From contig NZ_CP150096.1 in the NCBI RefSeq assembly GCF_038396765.1, forward strand, positions 1,719,001-1,783,000: a DNA stretch of 64,000 nucleotides, given 5' to 3'. This DNA comes from Chitinophaga caseinilytica (GTDB lineage: Bacteria > Bacteroidota > Bacteroidia > Chitinophagales > Chitinophagaceae). Numbering within the stretch: the stretch's first letter is position 1; the number at the start of each line of letters is the position of its first letter. The notes under the pieces are model-generated. The model had not been told where the DNA came from. It searched no databases and was given only the letters and a program-made list of their open reading frames with translations. A program made the translations under genes and the position numbers. Positions 37,101-46,609 of this stretch are shown piece after piece.

Positions 37101-37499
37101 CCCCGGGCCGCATACCCTGACCATCCGCGCCTGGGATGCCTGGAACAATTCCTCGACCCGGACGATCCGGTTCGTGGTGGCGGGGGAGAAGAGGGTGGCC
37201 CTGCGGTGTGGACGTACCCGAACCCGGCCCGGGGTTTCGTGCGGTTCATGATCGAATGTCCGTGGCAGGATGTGGATGTTGACGTGGTTATCACTATCTT
37301 TGCATCTTCAGGACAGGCCGTAAAGCAGATCAAAGGCACAATAAATACAGCAAACGGCCGTTATGGGGATGTACCATGGAATACTGGCGCCGCCGGTTCG
37401 GGAGCAAGACTGACCCCTGGGATTTACTTCTATCAAATCAGCTTGAGCAATAGAGAGCGCGGCCAACGTATTTTGGGCGGGAAGATGATATTATATTAA
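34105..37499 (+). CDS. porU: Type IX secretion C25-family sortase PorU, frameshifted near the C terminus
   Basis: The GTG start gives a signal peptide (RFLALAICLLPALDSAAQ). The gingipain-like C25 peptidase domain spans about 410-800, with catalytic His640 (NYSGHGS) and Cys674 (TATCDF). PorU cleaves T9SS C-terminal signals and attaches cargo to lipopolysaccharide. The main frame stops at 37249-37251 with an out-of-character end. In the -1 frame the sequence continues as VWTYPNPARGFVRF and LTPGIYFYQISL, a normal FlgD-like C-terminal domain ending at 37499. The shift is at the five-G run 37182-37186, where one base seems to be missing. Restored length is about 1131 residues, as in known PorU. 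porV follows by 117 bp. Confidence 0.85.
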
Positions 37500-37616
37500 T
37501 TTGTACATTATAAAATGAGTATATTTAAGCACATAATATTATACGTTACATCCCCGTTTATTGCTTTTAATAAATTAGAACTTATTTTTACATTTAAGCT
37601 AACTAAATAGTATTGC

Positions 37617-38780
37617 ATGTTTTCAAGGATATCGACAGCTGTTATTTGCATTTCTTTCCTATGCCTATCCAACAATGCAAATGCGCAACTTGACCCTTCC
37701 AATCCTGTAGATGGGAGGACAAATGTGATCAGCACGGCTGTGCCTTTCCTGCGTATTTCGCCGGACGCCCGCAGCGGCGCGATGGGTGACGCAGGTGTTG
37801 CCATTTCCCCAGACGCCAATTCCGTTTACTGGAACCTTTCCAAACTTCCTTTTGCCAAAAAGAAATCCGCAGTAGCGGTAACATATACGCCCTGGCTGAA
37901 AGAGCTCGTGAACGACGTATTCCTTGCCCAACTGGCGGGTTATACCCAGCTCGATGAGAACCAGGCCATCGGCGGATCGCTCCGTTATTTTTCCCTCGGC
38001 GATATCGAGTTCAGGAATAACAATGGCCAGTTCGACGGGAACTTCCGGCCGCGGGAGTTCGCTTTCGACGCGGGTTATGCCCGTAAGCTGAGCGAAAACT
38101 GGTCGATGGGCGTAACGCTTCGCTACATCCACTCCAGCCTCGCCAGCGGTACGATCAACGATCAGACGATCCGCCCCGGGCGCGCCGTGGCAGCCGACCT
38201 TTCCGCTTACTATACCAAAGATTTCGAGAATAAGAACGGCGGCACCAACAATTTCAGCGCTGGCCTCGCCATCTCCAACATCGGTAACCGCATCTCCTAC
38301 ACCCAATCGGCGCAGAAAGACTTTCTGCCGACCAACCTGGGCCTGGGCGCGGCGTATACCATCGGCATCGACGAATACAATAAAGTAACCTTTACGGCAG
38401 ACATCAATAAGCTGATGGTGCCGTCTGTCCAATACCAGGGCGATTCTGCCTATCTCCCCAACAAAAGCATGCTGGAAGGGATGTTCAGCTCTTTCGGCGA
38501 TGCGCCGGGCGGGTTTAAGGAAGAGATGCAGGAGCTGATGTATTCCGTAGGTGCGGAATACTGGTATAACGAGCTGTTCGCCGTTCGTGCGGGTTATTAC
38601 AACGAGCACGCATCCAAAGGGAACCGCAAATTTTTTACGGCCGGTGTTGGCGTTAAATACAATATCTTCGGCCTGAACTTTTCGTACCTCGTGCCTTCGG
38701 GAACGGGTATCCAGCGCAACCCACTGTCCAACACGCTCCGCTTCTCGCTGACGTTCGACCTGGGCGCAAATGAGGAATAG
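37617..38780 (+). CDS. porV: Type IX secretion outer membrane protein PorV
   Basis: 387 residues with a signal peptide (cleavage near residue 23, NNANAQ) and a beta-barrel pattern with alternating strands to the C terminus (RFSLTFDLGANEE). The N-terminal AVPFLRISPDARSGAMGDAG motif is a hallmark of PorV/LptO. PorV carries substrates from the translocon to PorU on the cell surface. A TACATTTA element (37589-37596), one base off the -7 consensus, suggests an own promoter in the AT-rich gap after porU. Confidence 0.93.
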   Translation: MFSRISTAVICISFLCLSNNANAQLDPSNPVDGRTNVISTAVPFLRISPDARSGAMGDAGVAISPDANSVYWNLSKLPFAKKKSAVAVTYTPWLKELVNDVFLAQLAGYTQLDENQAIGGSLRYFSLGDIEFRNNNGQFDGNFRPREFAFDAGYARKLSENWSMGVTLRYIHSSLASGTINDQTIRPGRAVAADLSAYYTKDFENKNGGTNNFSAGLAISNIGNRISYTQSAQKDFLPTNLGLGAAYTIGIDEYNKVTFTADINKLMVPSVQYQGDSAYLPNKSMLEGMFSSFGDAPGGFKEEMQELMYSVGAEYWYNELFAVRAGYYNEHASKGNRKFFTAGVGVKYNIFGLNFSYLVPSGTGIQRNPLSNTLRFSLTFDLGANEE

Positions 38781-38784
38781 ATAG

Positions 38785-38792
38785 TATATTTG
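38785..38792 (+). promoter_or_regulatory. -7-like element upstream of ispF
   Basis: TATATTTG matches TAnnTTTG. It lies just after the porV stop and before the hairpin at 38814, so an ispF transcript from it would carry that hairpin in its leader. Confidence 0.4.
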
Positions 38793-38813
38793 CCATAATA
38801 CTTTTTAAGATGC

Positions 38814-38845
38814 AATAAATCCTCCGGTCTTTTGGAGGATTTATT
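38814..38845 (+). terminator. Terminator of porV or leader hairpin of ispF
   Basis: AATAAATCCTCC, 8 nt loop, GGAGGATTTATT, a 12-bp perfect stem followed by ATTTTA. It ends 28 bp before the ispF ATG. Confidence 0.7.
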
Positions 38846-38873
38846 ATTTTACGGAATAGCAAAAAACTGGATC

Positions 38874-39356
38874 ATGACTAAGTTAAGGATTGGATTGGGT
38901 GTGGATTTTCATCAGCTGGTAACCGGCCGCGATTTCTGGCTGGGCGGGGTGTTGGTACCCCACAGCAAAGGGGCGCTCGGCCACAGCGACGCAGACGTGC
39001 TCCTGCATGCCATTTGCGACGCCATGCTCGGCGCCGCGGCCCTGGGCGACATCGGGACGCATTTCCCCGATACCGACAATACCTATAAAGACATCGACAG
39101 CAAAATATTGCTTTCCCGTTGCAGCGAGCTGATCAAAGCCAAAGGCTACAGCGTGGTGAACGTGGATGCCACCCTTTGCCTGCAGGCGCCCAAGATCAAA
39201 CCGTACGTTCCGCAGATGCAGGAAGTGATCGCGCAGCGGCTGGGGCTGACGGTGGAAGACGTTTCCATCAAGGCTACCACTACCGAAACGCTCGGGTTCG
39301 TGGGGCGTGAGGAAGGCGTGGTGGCCTATGCCAACGTGCTCCTCGAAAAGCAATAA
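38874..39356 (+). CDS. ispF: 2-C-methyl-D-erythritol 2,4-cyclodiphosphate synthase
   Basis: From ATG 38874 the protein is 160 residues, the normal length. Zinc ligands are Asp11 and His13 (GVDFHQ) and His45 ([10 protein letters not shown]). The GHSDADV and [14 protein letters not shown] motifs are intact. It makes the cyclic diphosphate in the non-mevalonate isoprenoid pathway. A TTG start at 38832 would run through the upstream hairpin and is unlikely. Confidence 0.97.
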   Translation: MTKLRIGLGVDFHQLVTGRDFWLGGVLVPHSKGALGHSDADVLLHAICDAMLGAAALGDIGTHFPDTDNTYKDIDSKILLSRCSELIKAKGYSVVNVDATLCLQAPKIKPYVPQMQEVIAQRLGLTVEDVSIKATTTETLGFVGREEGVVAYANVLLEKQ

Positions 39357-39375
39357 CCTTTTTAACGATAACTGT

Positions 39376-39383
39376 TACCTTTG
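39376..39383 (+). promoter_or_regulatory. -7 element of dut, 4 nt before ATG
   Basis: TACCTTTG followed by TTCA and the ATG at 39388. Same spacing as at the ECF sigma and M23 genes; predicts a leaderless mRNA. Confidence 0.45.
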
Positions 39384-39387
39384 TTCA

Positions 39388-39831
39388 ATGGCTGATATTC
39401 AAGTAAAAATCATCAACCGTTCCGGCAATCCGCTTCCCACATACGCAACTGCGGATGCGGCCGGTATGGACCTTCGTGCCAACCTGGAAACTGCCGTTAC
39501 GCTGCAGCCCATGGAGCGCAGCCTCATCCCCACGGGCCTTTTCATGGAACTGCCTTCGGGCTTCGAAGCGCAGGTGCGCCCCCGCAGCGGCCTCGCCATC
39601 AAACAGGGGCTTACCCTCCTCAATACGCCCGGCACGATTGATGCAGACTACCGGGGAGAGATCAAGATCATCATCATCAATTTATCCACCGAACCGCAAA
39701 CCATCCAGCACGGCGACCGTATAGCGCAGATGGTGATCGCTCCTTTCGTGCAGGCTACGCTTGCCGAAGTCGTGGAACTGAGCGATACCGTTCGCGGTGA
39801 AGGCGGATTCGGTCATACCGGCAAATCCTGA
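39388..39831 (+). CDS. dut: dUTP diphosphatase
   Basis: 147 residues with all five trimeric dUTPase motifs: [40 protein letters not shown] and the C-terminal [11 protein letters not shown] arm. It hydrolyses dUTP to dUMP, keeping uracil out of DNA. It starts 31 bp after ispF and ends 2 bp before the TPR gene, whose start follows in GAGCATG. Confidence 0.96.
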   Translation: MADIQVKIINRSGNPLPTYATADAAGMDLRANLETAVTLQPMERSLIPTGLFMELPSGFEAQVRPRSGLAIKQGLTLLNTPGTIDADYRGEIKIIIINLSTEPQTIQHGDRIAQMVIAPFVQATLAEVVELSDTVRGEGGFGHTGKS

Positions 39832-39833
39832 GC

Positions 39834-41576
39834 ATGCGCATTACCGGCATACTGATCCTGGCATTATCGGGGATGATCGCCGCTTCCTGCGGCAGCCAGC
39901 GCAAAAGCGCCACCCTGATCCCTGCTCCGTTGCAACAGGAAATCCTGGCGCAGCGGGCGGACAGTCTTTTCTTTGCTGCGCAGCGTTCCAAAATGCTCGG
40001 CGATTACAAGACGGCCATCACGCAGTATTCCGACTATCTGCGCCTCAACCGCGATAATGCGGCCGTTTATTACGAACTGAGCCGCCTGTTCATGGAAGCG
40101 CGCAACCCGCAATATTCGCTCGGTTTCGCAAGGCGCGCCGCCGCCATGGACTCCACCAACAAATGGTACCAGATGGCGCTGGCCGAAGCGTTCTCCGTCA
40201 ACGAAATGTTCGACAGCGCTGCCGTGGTGTACGACCGGCTCATGAAAGCGAGCCCGCAGGACGATGATCTCCTTTTCAACAAAGGGCTTTCCCTCTCGAA
40301 GGCGCGCAAGTTCGCCGAAGCCATCGCTATTTTCGATACTCTCGAAGCGCGCGTGGGCCTGAACGACGAGATCGTTTTCCAGAAACAGCGGATTTTCATG
40401 CGGCTCGATCTGCCCGATCATGCGGCTGCGGAAGTGCGGCGCCTCATTGCCCAGGAGCCCGAAGAGCTCCGGTACTGGGGCCTCCTGGCGGAAATATATG
40501 AAGCGGTAGACCGGCCCGCCCAGGCCAAAGGCGTGTACGACACCATCCTCATGATCGATCCGCAACATCCCCGCGCCCTCATCGCCATCGCCAACATGGA
40601 AAAGAAGAATGGCAACGAGGCCCGGTACCGCGCATTCCTCCTGAAAGCTTTCCATAACCCGGAATTCAATATCGACGAAAAGGTATCTTTCGTATATCCT
40701 TATCTGCAGATGCTCGAAACCGATACCACCAAAAAGGCGGAAGGCATCATGCTGGCCAACCTCATCGTGGAGTCGCACCCGGATGATGCGAAAGCCTATG
40801 CGCTGAGGGCCGATATGTACTCGCAGGCCAATGTGCCCGACAGCGCGCTGATCAATTATAAACTCGCGCTGGACCTGGATTCCACGCGCTTCAGCGTATG
40901 GTACCAGCTCATGTACCTTTATTCCAGGACCGAACAGCCCGATTCCCTCCTCCGTGTGAGCAGCCACGTTATGCAGCAGTTCCCGCGGGAATTCATGGGA
41001 TATTATTTCAACGGGCTGGCCAATTATTTCAAACAACGATATGATGCCGCAGCCTTCGCGCTCAACGGCGCCCTCGGGATCGGCGGCGAAAAACGCTTCG
41101 TAGCGGATGTGTACGCCCTACTGGGAGACACCTATCATGCCAGCGGCCTCCATAGCCGGAGCGACAGCTGTTACGAGATCGTGCTGGGCATGCGGCCGAA
41201 AGACCATATCGTCATGAATAACTACAGCTATTACCTGTCTATGCGCGGCGAAAAACTCGAAAAGGCCGAATCCCTCGCCCGGACGGCCATCGAGCTGAAG
41301 CCGGACAGTCCCACCTACATGGACACCTACGCATGGATACTTTTCCGCCTCGGCCGCTACCGCGATGCAAAGCTGTGGATCGAAAAGGCGCTCGAATTTT
41401 CCGACGCGCAACAGGATCCCGACGTGCTGGAGCATTATGGGGACATTCTTTTCAACCTGAACGAAAAGGAAAAAGCCATGCAATTCTGGCAGCTGGCCAA
41501 GGCCAAAGGGGCCAATTCCCATGGCCTCGCCCGCAAGATCGCGGAGAAGCGTTACATCAAAAACATCGACCGTTGA
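39834..41576 (+). CDS. TPR-repeat lipoprotein
   Basis: 580 residues with a lipobox at Cys19 (MIAASCGS). The rest is a run of about 12 tetratricopeptide-like helix pairs (ALIAIANMEKKNGNEARYRA, NYSYYLSMRGEKLEKAESLA, MDTYAWILFRLGRYRDAKLW). It is a periplasmic or outer-membrane-linked scaffold. The order dut, TPR, DUF4292, EnvC-like on one strand with short gaps suggests a conserved envelope operon. Partner unknown. Confidence 0.9.
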   Translation: MRITGILILALSGMIAASCGSQRKSATLIPAPLQQEILAQRADSLFFAAQRSKMLGDYKTAITQYSDYLRLNRDNAAVYYELSRLFMEARNPQYSLGFARRAAAMDSTNKWYQMALAEAFSVNEMFDSAAVVYDRLMKASPQDDDLLFNKGLSLSKARKFAEAIAIFDTLEARVGLNDEIVFQKQRIFMRLDLPDHAAAEVRRLIAQEPEELRYWGLLAEIYEAVDRPAQAKGVYDTILMIDPQHPRALIAIANMEKKNGNEARYRAFLLKAFHNPEFNIDEKVSFVYPYLQMLETDTTKKAEGIMLANLIVESHPDDAKAYALRADMYSQANVPDSALINYKLALDLDSTRFSVWYQLMYLYSRTEQPDSLLRVSSHVMQQFPREFMGYYFNGLANYFKQRYDAAAFALNGALGIGGEKRFVADVYALLGDTYHASGLHSRSDSCYEIVLGMRPKDHIVMNNYSYYLSMRGEKLEKAESLARTAIELKPDSPTYMDTYAWILFRLGRYRDAKLWIEKALEFSDAQQDPDVLEHYGDILFNLNEKEKAMQFWQLAKAKGANSHGLARKIAEKRYIKNIDR

Positions 41577-41609
41577 ATGGCGGGCGCAAAAAAATCGTCG
41601 AATTGAATC

Positions 41610-42443
41610 ATGAATCGTAAAATAGAACTTCCAATTGTTGCATCGCTGATCAGTCTGGCACTATTTTCCTGCCGTTCCACGCGCATCACCCGCGCCACCT
41701 TTCCGTCAGACACTACCGCTCCCGCTGCCCGCCCCGATTCGGTGGACACGGAAAAAGCCTTCGCCGAAGCCCGCGAAATCCGCGAAAAGGTGATGGGCAA
41801 CCGCGTGTCTTACGAAACGTTCACGGCCGATGTGAAAATGGATTTCGAAGACGACCGGGGGAAGAAGGGCAATAACCTCGGGGTGAACATCCGGATGCAG
41901 TACGACAGCGCCATCTGGGTCCGCATCGGCGGCCCGCTGAACGTGGAAGGCGCCCGGATCCTCATCACGCGGGACAGCATTAAAGTGACCAACCGGCTGG
42001 AAGGTACGGTGATGCTGCGCAGCACGGCGGAAGGGAAAGAACTGATGAAACTGGAAATGGGCCTCACCGAACTGCAGGACCTCCTGGTAGGGAACCCCGT
42101 TTTCCTCGGCGATTCCGTAGGGCAGGTAGTGCGCACCCAGTCGATCGTTTCGTTTATGTCGAAGATGAAAGACCTCGTGAGCCAGTTCAACGTGTTTGCC
42201 GACGATTACGCGATCCAGCAGGTAAAACTTACCGATGCCGACGGCTCGCGGCCAACACCGAGGGTGGTGGAGCTGACCTACGGCGATTTCAGGACGGTGG
42301 AAGGCCGGAAACTGGCTTTCCAGCGGAAGATTTACGTGGAGGAAAAGCAGGTCATGAAAGTGGCGCTCGACTTCCGGAAGATGGAATTCAACAAGCCCGT
42401 GAGCTTCCCGTTCCCCATTCCGTCGTCTTACACCCGCCAATAG
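41610..42443 (+). CDS. DUF4292 lipoprotein (LolB-like fold)
   Basis: 277 residues with a lipobox at about Cys21 (ALFSCRS). The body (YETFTADVKMDFEDDRGKKG, IRMQYDSAIWVRIGGPLNVE, RILITRDSIKVTN) matches DUF4292, a family with a LolA/LolB-like half-barrel. It may take part in outer-membrane lipoprotein or lipid handling; that is inferred from the fold. It sits 33 bp after the TPR gene and 54 bp before the EnvC-like gene. Confidence 0.87.
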   Translation: MNRKIELPIVASLISLALFSCRSTRITRATFPSDTTAPAARPDSVDTEKAFAEAREIREKVMGNRVSYETFTADVKMDFEDDRGKKGNNLGVNIRMQYDSAIWVRIGGPLNVEGARILITRDSIKVTNRLEGTVMLRSTAEGKELMKLEMGLTELQDLLVGNPVFLGDSVGQVVRTQSIVSFMSKMKDLVSQFNVFADDYAIQQVKLTDADGSRPTPRVVELTYGDFRTVEGRKLAFQRKIYVEEKQVMKVALDFRKMEFNKPVSFPFPIPSSYTRQ

Positions 42444-42497
42444 AACACAATTTCGTTGTATATTTAACGTTATAAACATCATTTCGGAACTATAAAT

Positions 42498-43937
42498 ATG
42501 GTGCAATTGAAAAAGTTCATCCCGTTACTTATCCTGGTGCTGGCACTGGCGCCGGGTATGCTGCATGCGCAGAACCAGAGCCGGGAGGAACTGGAGCGGA
42601 GGAAGCGTGAGCTCCAGAAGGAAATGGAGGACGCGCAGAATATGTTGAAGGAAACGAAAAAATCCAGCCGGGAAAACCTCGGTCAGCTGCGCGCCCTGCG
42701 CAACAAGATCGACGTGCGCACCCGGATGATCCGCAATATCAACGAAGAGATCACCTTCATCAACGGGGATATCAACACCGCCCTGCGCGATGTGAAAACC
42801 CTGCAGCGCGACCTCGATACGCTGAAGGAACAATACGCGCAGCTGGTAGTGGCGGCGTACAAGAACAGGAGCTCTTACGCTTTCCTGAACTTCATTTTCT
42901 CCGCCAAAAGTTTCAATGACGCCGTTAAACGGTATAAATACCTCCAGCAATACCGCGATTTCCGTCGCCGGCAGGCCGATAATATCATCGAAACGCAGGA
43001 ACAGCTGCGGGTGAAGGTGAAAAACCTCCAGGACCAGCGCGAAAAACGTTCCACAGCGCTTACCACAGAGCAGGCAGAACGCGAGACCCTCGAGAAAGAC
43101 CGGAAGGAAAAAGACGAAGTGATCAGCAAGCTGAAAGGACGTGAAAAGGAACTGGCGCAAGACATTGCCCAGAAACAGCGCGACCAGAAGAAAGTGCAGG
43201 ACCTCATCCGCGCGGTGATCCGCAAGGAGATCGAAGCGGCGCGAAAGAAAGCCGAAGCGGAAGAACTGGCCCGGAAGAAAGCGATCGAAGCGGAAAAGAA
43301 ACGGAAGGAAGAAGAGCGCCAGCGCGCCCTGGCCGCAGCCCGCGAAGCTGCGAAAGCCGCGGCGGCGCAGAATGCGGCGAACAATAATAACAACACGGCG
43401 GCCAACAATAAACCGGAAACGCCGCCCCCGCCTCCGGAAACCAAGCCCGAGCCCCCGGCTCCGGCGCCTGAAAAGCCGACACGCGTGTACAACGTACTGG
43501 AAGCCACGCCGGAAGCTGCCGCCCTTTCTGAAAACTTCGAAAGCAATAGGGGAAAACTCCCCTGGCCCGTGGAAACCGGTTCCATCATCGGTTACTTCGG
43601 CATCCAGAAAAACCCGGATATCAAGATCACCGAAGAAAACGACGGCATGATCTTCGCCACCCGCAAAGGCGGCAACGTGAAAGCCGTGTTCAGCGGGCAG
43701 GTGCGCTCCGTGTTCGCCATCCCCGGCGGCGGTTACGCCATCACCATCAAACACGGCCAGTATTTCACCAACTACGTGGGCCTTTCCGGTTTCAGCGTGA
43801 AATCCGGTCAGTCGGTAACCACCGGCCAGGTGATCGGTACCGCCCGTACCAACGATGAAGAAAGCGCCGGTGTGGTGGAAGTGCAGATTTATAAAGTAGA
43901 TAAACTGCAGAACGCCAATACCTGGTTCAGAAAATAA
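42498..43937 (+). CDS. EnvC-like murein hydrolase activator
   Basis: 479 residues: signal peptide (about 1-25, APGMLHAQ), a long coiled coil (about 27-275), a Pro/Ala-rich linker (PETPPPPPETKPEPPAPAP) and a LytM domain (about 355-479). The LytM zinc ligands are lost: the H-x-G-x-D position reads TEENDGMIF and the H-x-H position reads VEVQIYK. It therefore should not be a peptidase but an EnvC-type activator of a separate amidase during division. Last gene of the dut-TPR-DUF4292 run, ended by a strong terminator. Confidence 0.9.
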   Translation: MVQLKKFIPLLILVLALAPGMLHAQNQSREELERRKRELQKEMEDAQNMLKETKKSSRENLGQLRALRNKIDVRTRMIRNINEEITFINGDINTALRDVKTLQRDLDTLKEQYAQLVVAAYKNRSSYAFLNFIFSAKSFNDAVKRYKYLQQYRDFRRRQADNIIETQEQLRVKVKNLQDQREKRSTALTTEQAERETLEKDRKEKDEVISKLKGREKELAQDIAQKQRDQKKVQDLIRAVIRKEIEAARKKAEAEELARKKAIEAEKKRKEEERQRALAAAREAAKAAAAQNAANNNNNTAANNKPETPPPPPETKPEPPAPAPEKPTRVYNVLEATPEAAALSENFESNRGKLPWPVETGSIIGYFGIQKNPDIKITEENDGMIFATRKGGNVKAVFSGQVRSVFAIPGGGYAITIKHGQYFTNYVGLSGFSVKSGQSVTTGQVIGTARTNDEESAGVVEVQIYKVDKLQNANTWFRK

Positions 43938-43959
43938 CAGTCACCTGGTTTCCAGGAAT

Positions 43960-43995
43960 AAAAAAAGAGCGACGGAATGCCGTCGCTCTTTTTTT
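43960..43995. terminator. Bidirectional terminator
   Basis: AGAGCGACGG-AATG-CCGTCGCTCT flanked by A7 and T7, between the convergent EnvC-like and bshA genes. Confidence 0.92.
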
Positions 43996-44009
43996 ATTTC
44001 TTGCCGCGT

Positions 44010-45149
44010 TTAGTTGCGAACTACGGATTGCTGGAGCACGGTATCGTACAACGCTTCGTATTGCGGGATGATATTGTCGATGTGGAAGCGGAGCGCCTGT
44101 TCGAGGGCGCCTGCGCGCAGGGAGGCGAGGAGTTTCTCGTCTTGCAGGATGGCGATCGCATGAGCGGCCATCTGGTCTACATCGCCCACGGGGCTGGAGT
44201 AGCCGGTGACGCCGTCGATGTTGATCTCGGGAAGGCCGCCGGCGTTGGACGACAGCACGGGCACCTGGCTGGCCATGGCTTCCAGGGCGGCGAGGCCGAA
44301 AGATTCGTATTCGGACGGGAGGAGGAAAAGGTCGGAGATCGACATTACATCTTCCAGCTGCTCCTGTTTCCCTACGAACCGGATATCGTCGCACAGGCCC
44401 ATTTCGCGGCACATGCATTCGATCATGGGGCGGTCTGGCCCGTCGCCCACAAGGAGGAGCTTGGCGGGCATGACGTCGCGCACCTGGCGGAAGACCTTCA
44501 CCACATCCGGAACGCGTTTCACTTTGCGGAAGTTGGATACGTGGAGGAGGATCTTTTCGCCGTTCGGGGCGATGGCCTGACGGAAATGGGGGAGCTCGCG
44601 GCGTTTGAAGCGCGCGGTATCCACGAAATTGTAAATCACCGAGATGTCCTTTTCGATGGGGAACGATTTGTAGGTTTCGTCCCGCAGGTTGTTGGACACG
44701 GCCGTGATGGCGTCAGACTCGTTGATGGAAAAGGTGACTACGGGCGCGTAGGTCTTGTCTTTCCCCACCAGCGTAATATCTGTGCCGTGCAGCGTGGTGA
44801 TGAAAGGGATATGCCGGCCCTGCTTGGCAACGATCTGCTGCGCCATATATGCCGTGGAGGCGTGGGGGATGGCGTAGTGAACATGGAGCAGGTCGAGTTT
44901 CTGATTGAGGATCACGTCCACCATCGTACTGCTGAGTGCGCTTTCATAAGGCGGGAAATCGAACAGCGGATATGTGGGGACCTGAACTTCGTGATAATAA
45001 ATATTGGCGTGGAAAGCATTCAGTCTGACGGGTTGCTGGTAGGTGATAAAGTGCACCAGGTGCCCCTTGTCGGCCAGGGCCTTGCCCAGTTCCGTCGCCA
45101 ATACGCCGCTACCGCCGTAGGTAGGGTAGCATACAATTCCAATGCGCAT
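44010..45149 (-). CDS. bshA: N-acetyl-alpha-D-glucosaminyl L-malate synthase (bacillithiol)
   Basis: 379-residue GT-B glycosyltransferase with IGIVCYPTYGGSGVLATELG at the N terminus, the LHVHYAIPHASTAY motif, TTLHGTDITLVG, and the C-terminal nucleotide-sugar site LLPSEYESFGLAALEAMASQ. It joins UDP-GlcNAc and L-malate in the first step of bacillithiol synthesis. bshB and bshC are not in the window. The likely promoter includes TACCTTAGCA, also found upstream of the PorP/SprF gene. Confidence 0.95.
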   Translation of the reverse strand: MRIGIVCYPTYGGSGVLATELGKALADKGHLVHFITYQQPVRLNAFHANIYYHEVQVPTYPLFDFPPYESALSSTMVDVILNQKLDLLHVHYAIPHASTAYMAQQIVAKQGRHIPFITTLHGTDITLVGKDKTYAPVVTFSINESDAITAVSNNLRDETYKSFPIEKDISVIYNFVDTARFKRRELPHFRQAIAPNGEKILLHVSNFRKVKRVPDVVKVFRQVRDVMPAKLLLVGDGPDRPMIECMCREMGLCDDIRFVGKQEQLEDVMSISDLFLLPSEYESFGLAALEAMASQVPVLSSNAGGLPEINIDGVTGYSSPVGDVDQMAAHAIAILQDEKLLASLRAGALEQALRFHIDNIIPQYEALYDTVLQQSVVRN

Positions 45150-45228
45150 CCGGGAATGGATTTAATGAGTTGCTAAGGTAAGTATTTTAAAATTAGTTAG
45201 CTTTAAACCCGTAAATCCGGATCTAAAC

Positions 45229-46602
45229 ATGATGAAGCCAATTTTAGCTGTGCTGGCCTGCATTTCGGTGCAATCCGCCAGTGCGCAGGCGTCAGACTCC
45301 CTCGCCATCCGCCGCCTGGCAGACGAGGTGTTGACCCGCAGTACCGCGTATGAGAACCTGCGGGTGCTGACCAAACAGATCGGTGGCCGCCTGGCCGGTT
45401 CGCCGCAAATGGTAAAGGCCGAAAAATGGGGCGCCGAAGCGTTGAAGACCGCGGGGGCCGACAAAGTATTTACCCAGGAATGTATGGTGCCGCATTGGGT
45501 GCGGGGCGAAAAGGAACAGGCCCGCATCGTGAGCCGCCGGCGCGATTTCGTGCCGCCGCTGAACATCCTCGCCCTGGGGAATTCCGTGGGAACGGGAAAG
45601 AAAGGTGTAACGGCGCCGGTGATCGAGATAAAATCTTTCGACGAACTGGAAGCGCGGAAAAGTGAATTGAAAGGGAAGATCGTGTTTTATAACTATCCCT
45701 TCAACCCCACGTTCGTCAAAACATTCCATAGTTACGGCGATGCCGTGAAATTCCGTGCCCAGGGGCCCAGCCGCGCGTCGAAATACGGTGCGGTGGCGGT
45801 GATTGTGCGGTCGATGAGCCATAGTATGGACAATCACCCGCATACCGGCAGCACGCGGTACAACGATTCCTTCCCGAAGATCGCCGCGGTGGCCATCGGG
45901 TTGAAAGACGCCGACCGGCTGAGCCAGCGGATCGTGAACGACCCGACGATGCAGGTTTTCCTTCGAACCACCTGCGAAATGCTGCCGGATACGATCGGTC
46001 ATAACGTGATCGGAGAATTGCGCGGCAGTGAGTTCCCCGATCAATATATAACGGTTGGCGGTCACCTCGATTCGTGGGACAACTGCGAGGGTGCGCACGA
46101 CGATGGTGCCGGCGTGGTGCAGTCGATCGAGATATTGAGGGCTTACAAGGCGCTGGGGGTCCGGCCCAGGCATACGATCCGGGTGGTGTTGTTCGCCAAT
46201 GAGGAGAACGGGACGCGCGGGGGTGTGAAGTATGCGGCGCTTGCGAAGGAAAACAATGAAAAGCATGTGTTTGCGCTCGAAAGTGATGCGGGGGGATTTA
46301 CGCCCAGGGGTTTCATCATGGAAATGACGGATGCCCAGCGGGCCAGGGTGAAGAGCTGGACGCCGTTGCTGCAGCCTTACGGGTTGTATGATTTCGATGA
46401 AGTGGGCGCCGGGGTGGATATTACGCCGTTGGGCCGGGCGTTCGGCATTCCGATGGCTGAACTTTCTCCCGATTCGCAACGTTATTTTGATATTCATCAT
46501 GCGGCATCGGATACATTTGAGGCGGTGAACAAGCGGGAGTTGGAAATGGGAGCCGTGGGCATGGGGGCGTTGATCTATTTGGTTGATAAATACGGTTTAT
46601 AA
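45229..46602 (+). CDS. Secreted M28 metallopeptidase
   Basis: 457 residues with a signal peptide (cleavage near SASAQA). A PA-type insert is seen at about 120-260 and the M28 catalytic domain follows with all ligands: GGHLDSWD (His, Asp), AHDDGAG (Asp), ANEENGTRG (catalytic Glu and ligand Glu), LESDAGGF (Asp) and IHHAASDT (His). It is closest to plasma glutamate-carboxypeptidase-like dipeptidases. The gene is followed 7 bp later by a small membrane protein gene. Two ATG codons (45229, 45232) are possible starts. Confidence 0.92.
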   Translation: MMKPILAVLACISVQSASAQASDSLAIRRLADEVLTRSTAYENLRVLTKQIGGRLAGSPQMVKAEKWGAEALKTAGADKVFTQECMVPHWVRGEKEQARIVSRRRDFVPPLNILALGNSVGTGKKGVTAPVIEIKSFDELEARKSELKGKIVFYNYPFNPTFVKTFHSYGDAVKFRAQGPSRASKYGAVAVIVRSMSHSMDNHPHTGSTRYNDSFPKIAAVAIGLKDADRLSQRIVNDPTMQVFLRTTCEMLPDTIGHNVIGELRGSEFPDQYITVGGHLDSWDNCEGAHDDGAGVVQSIEILRAYKALGVRPRHTIRVVLFANEENGTRGGVKYAALAKENNEKHVFALESDAGGFTPRGFIMEMTDAQRARVKSWTPLLQPYGLYDFDEVGAGVDITPLGRAFGIPMAELSPDSQRYFDIHHAASDTFEAVNKRELEMGAVGMGALIYLVDKYGL

Positions 46603-46609
46603 TCCTGAT

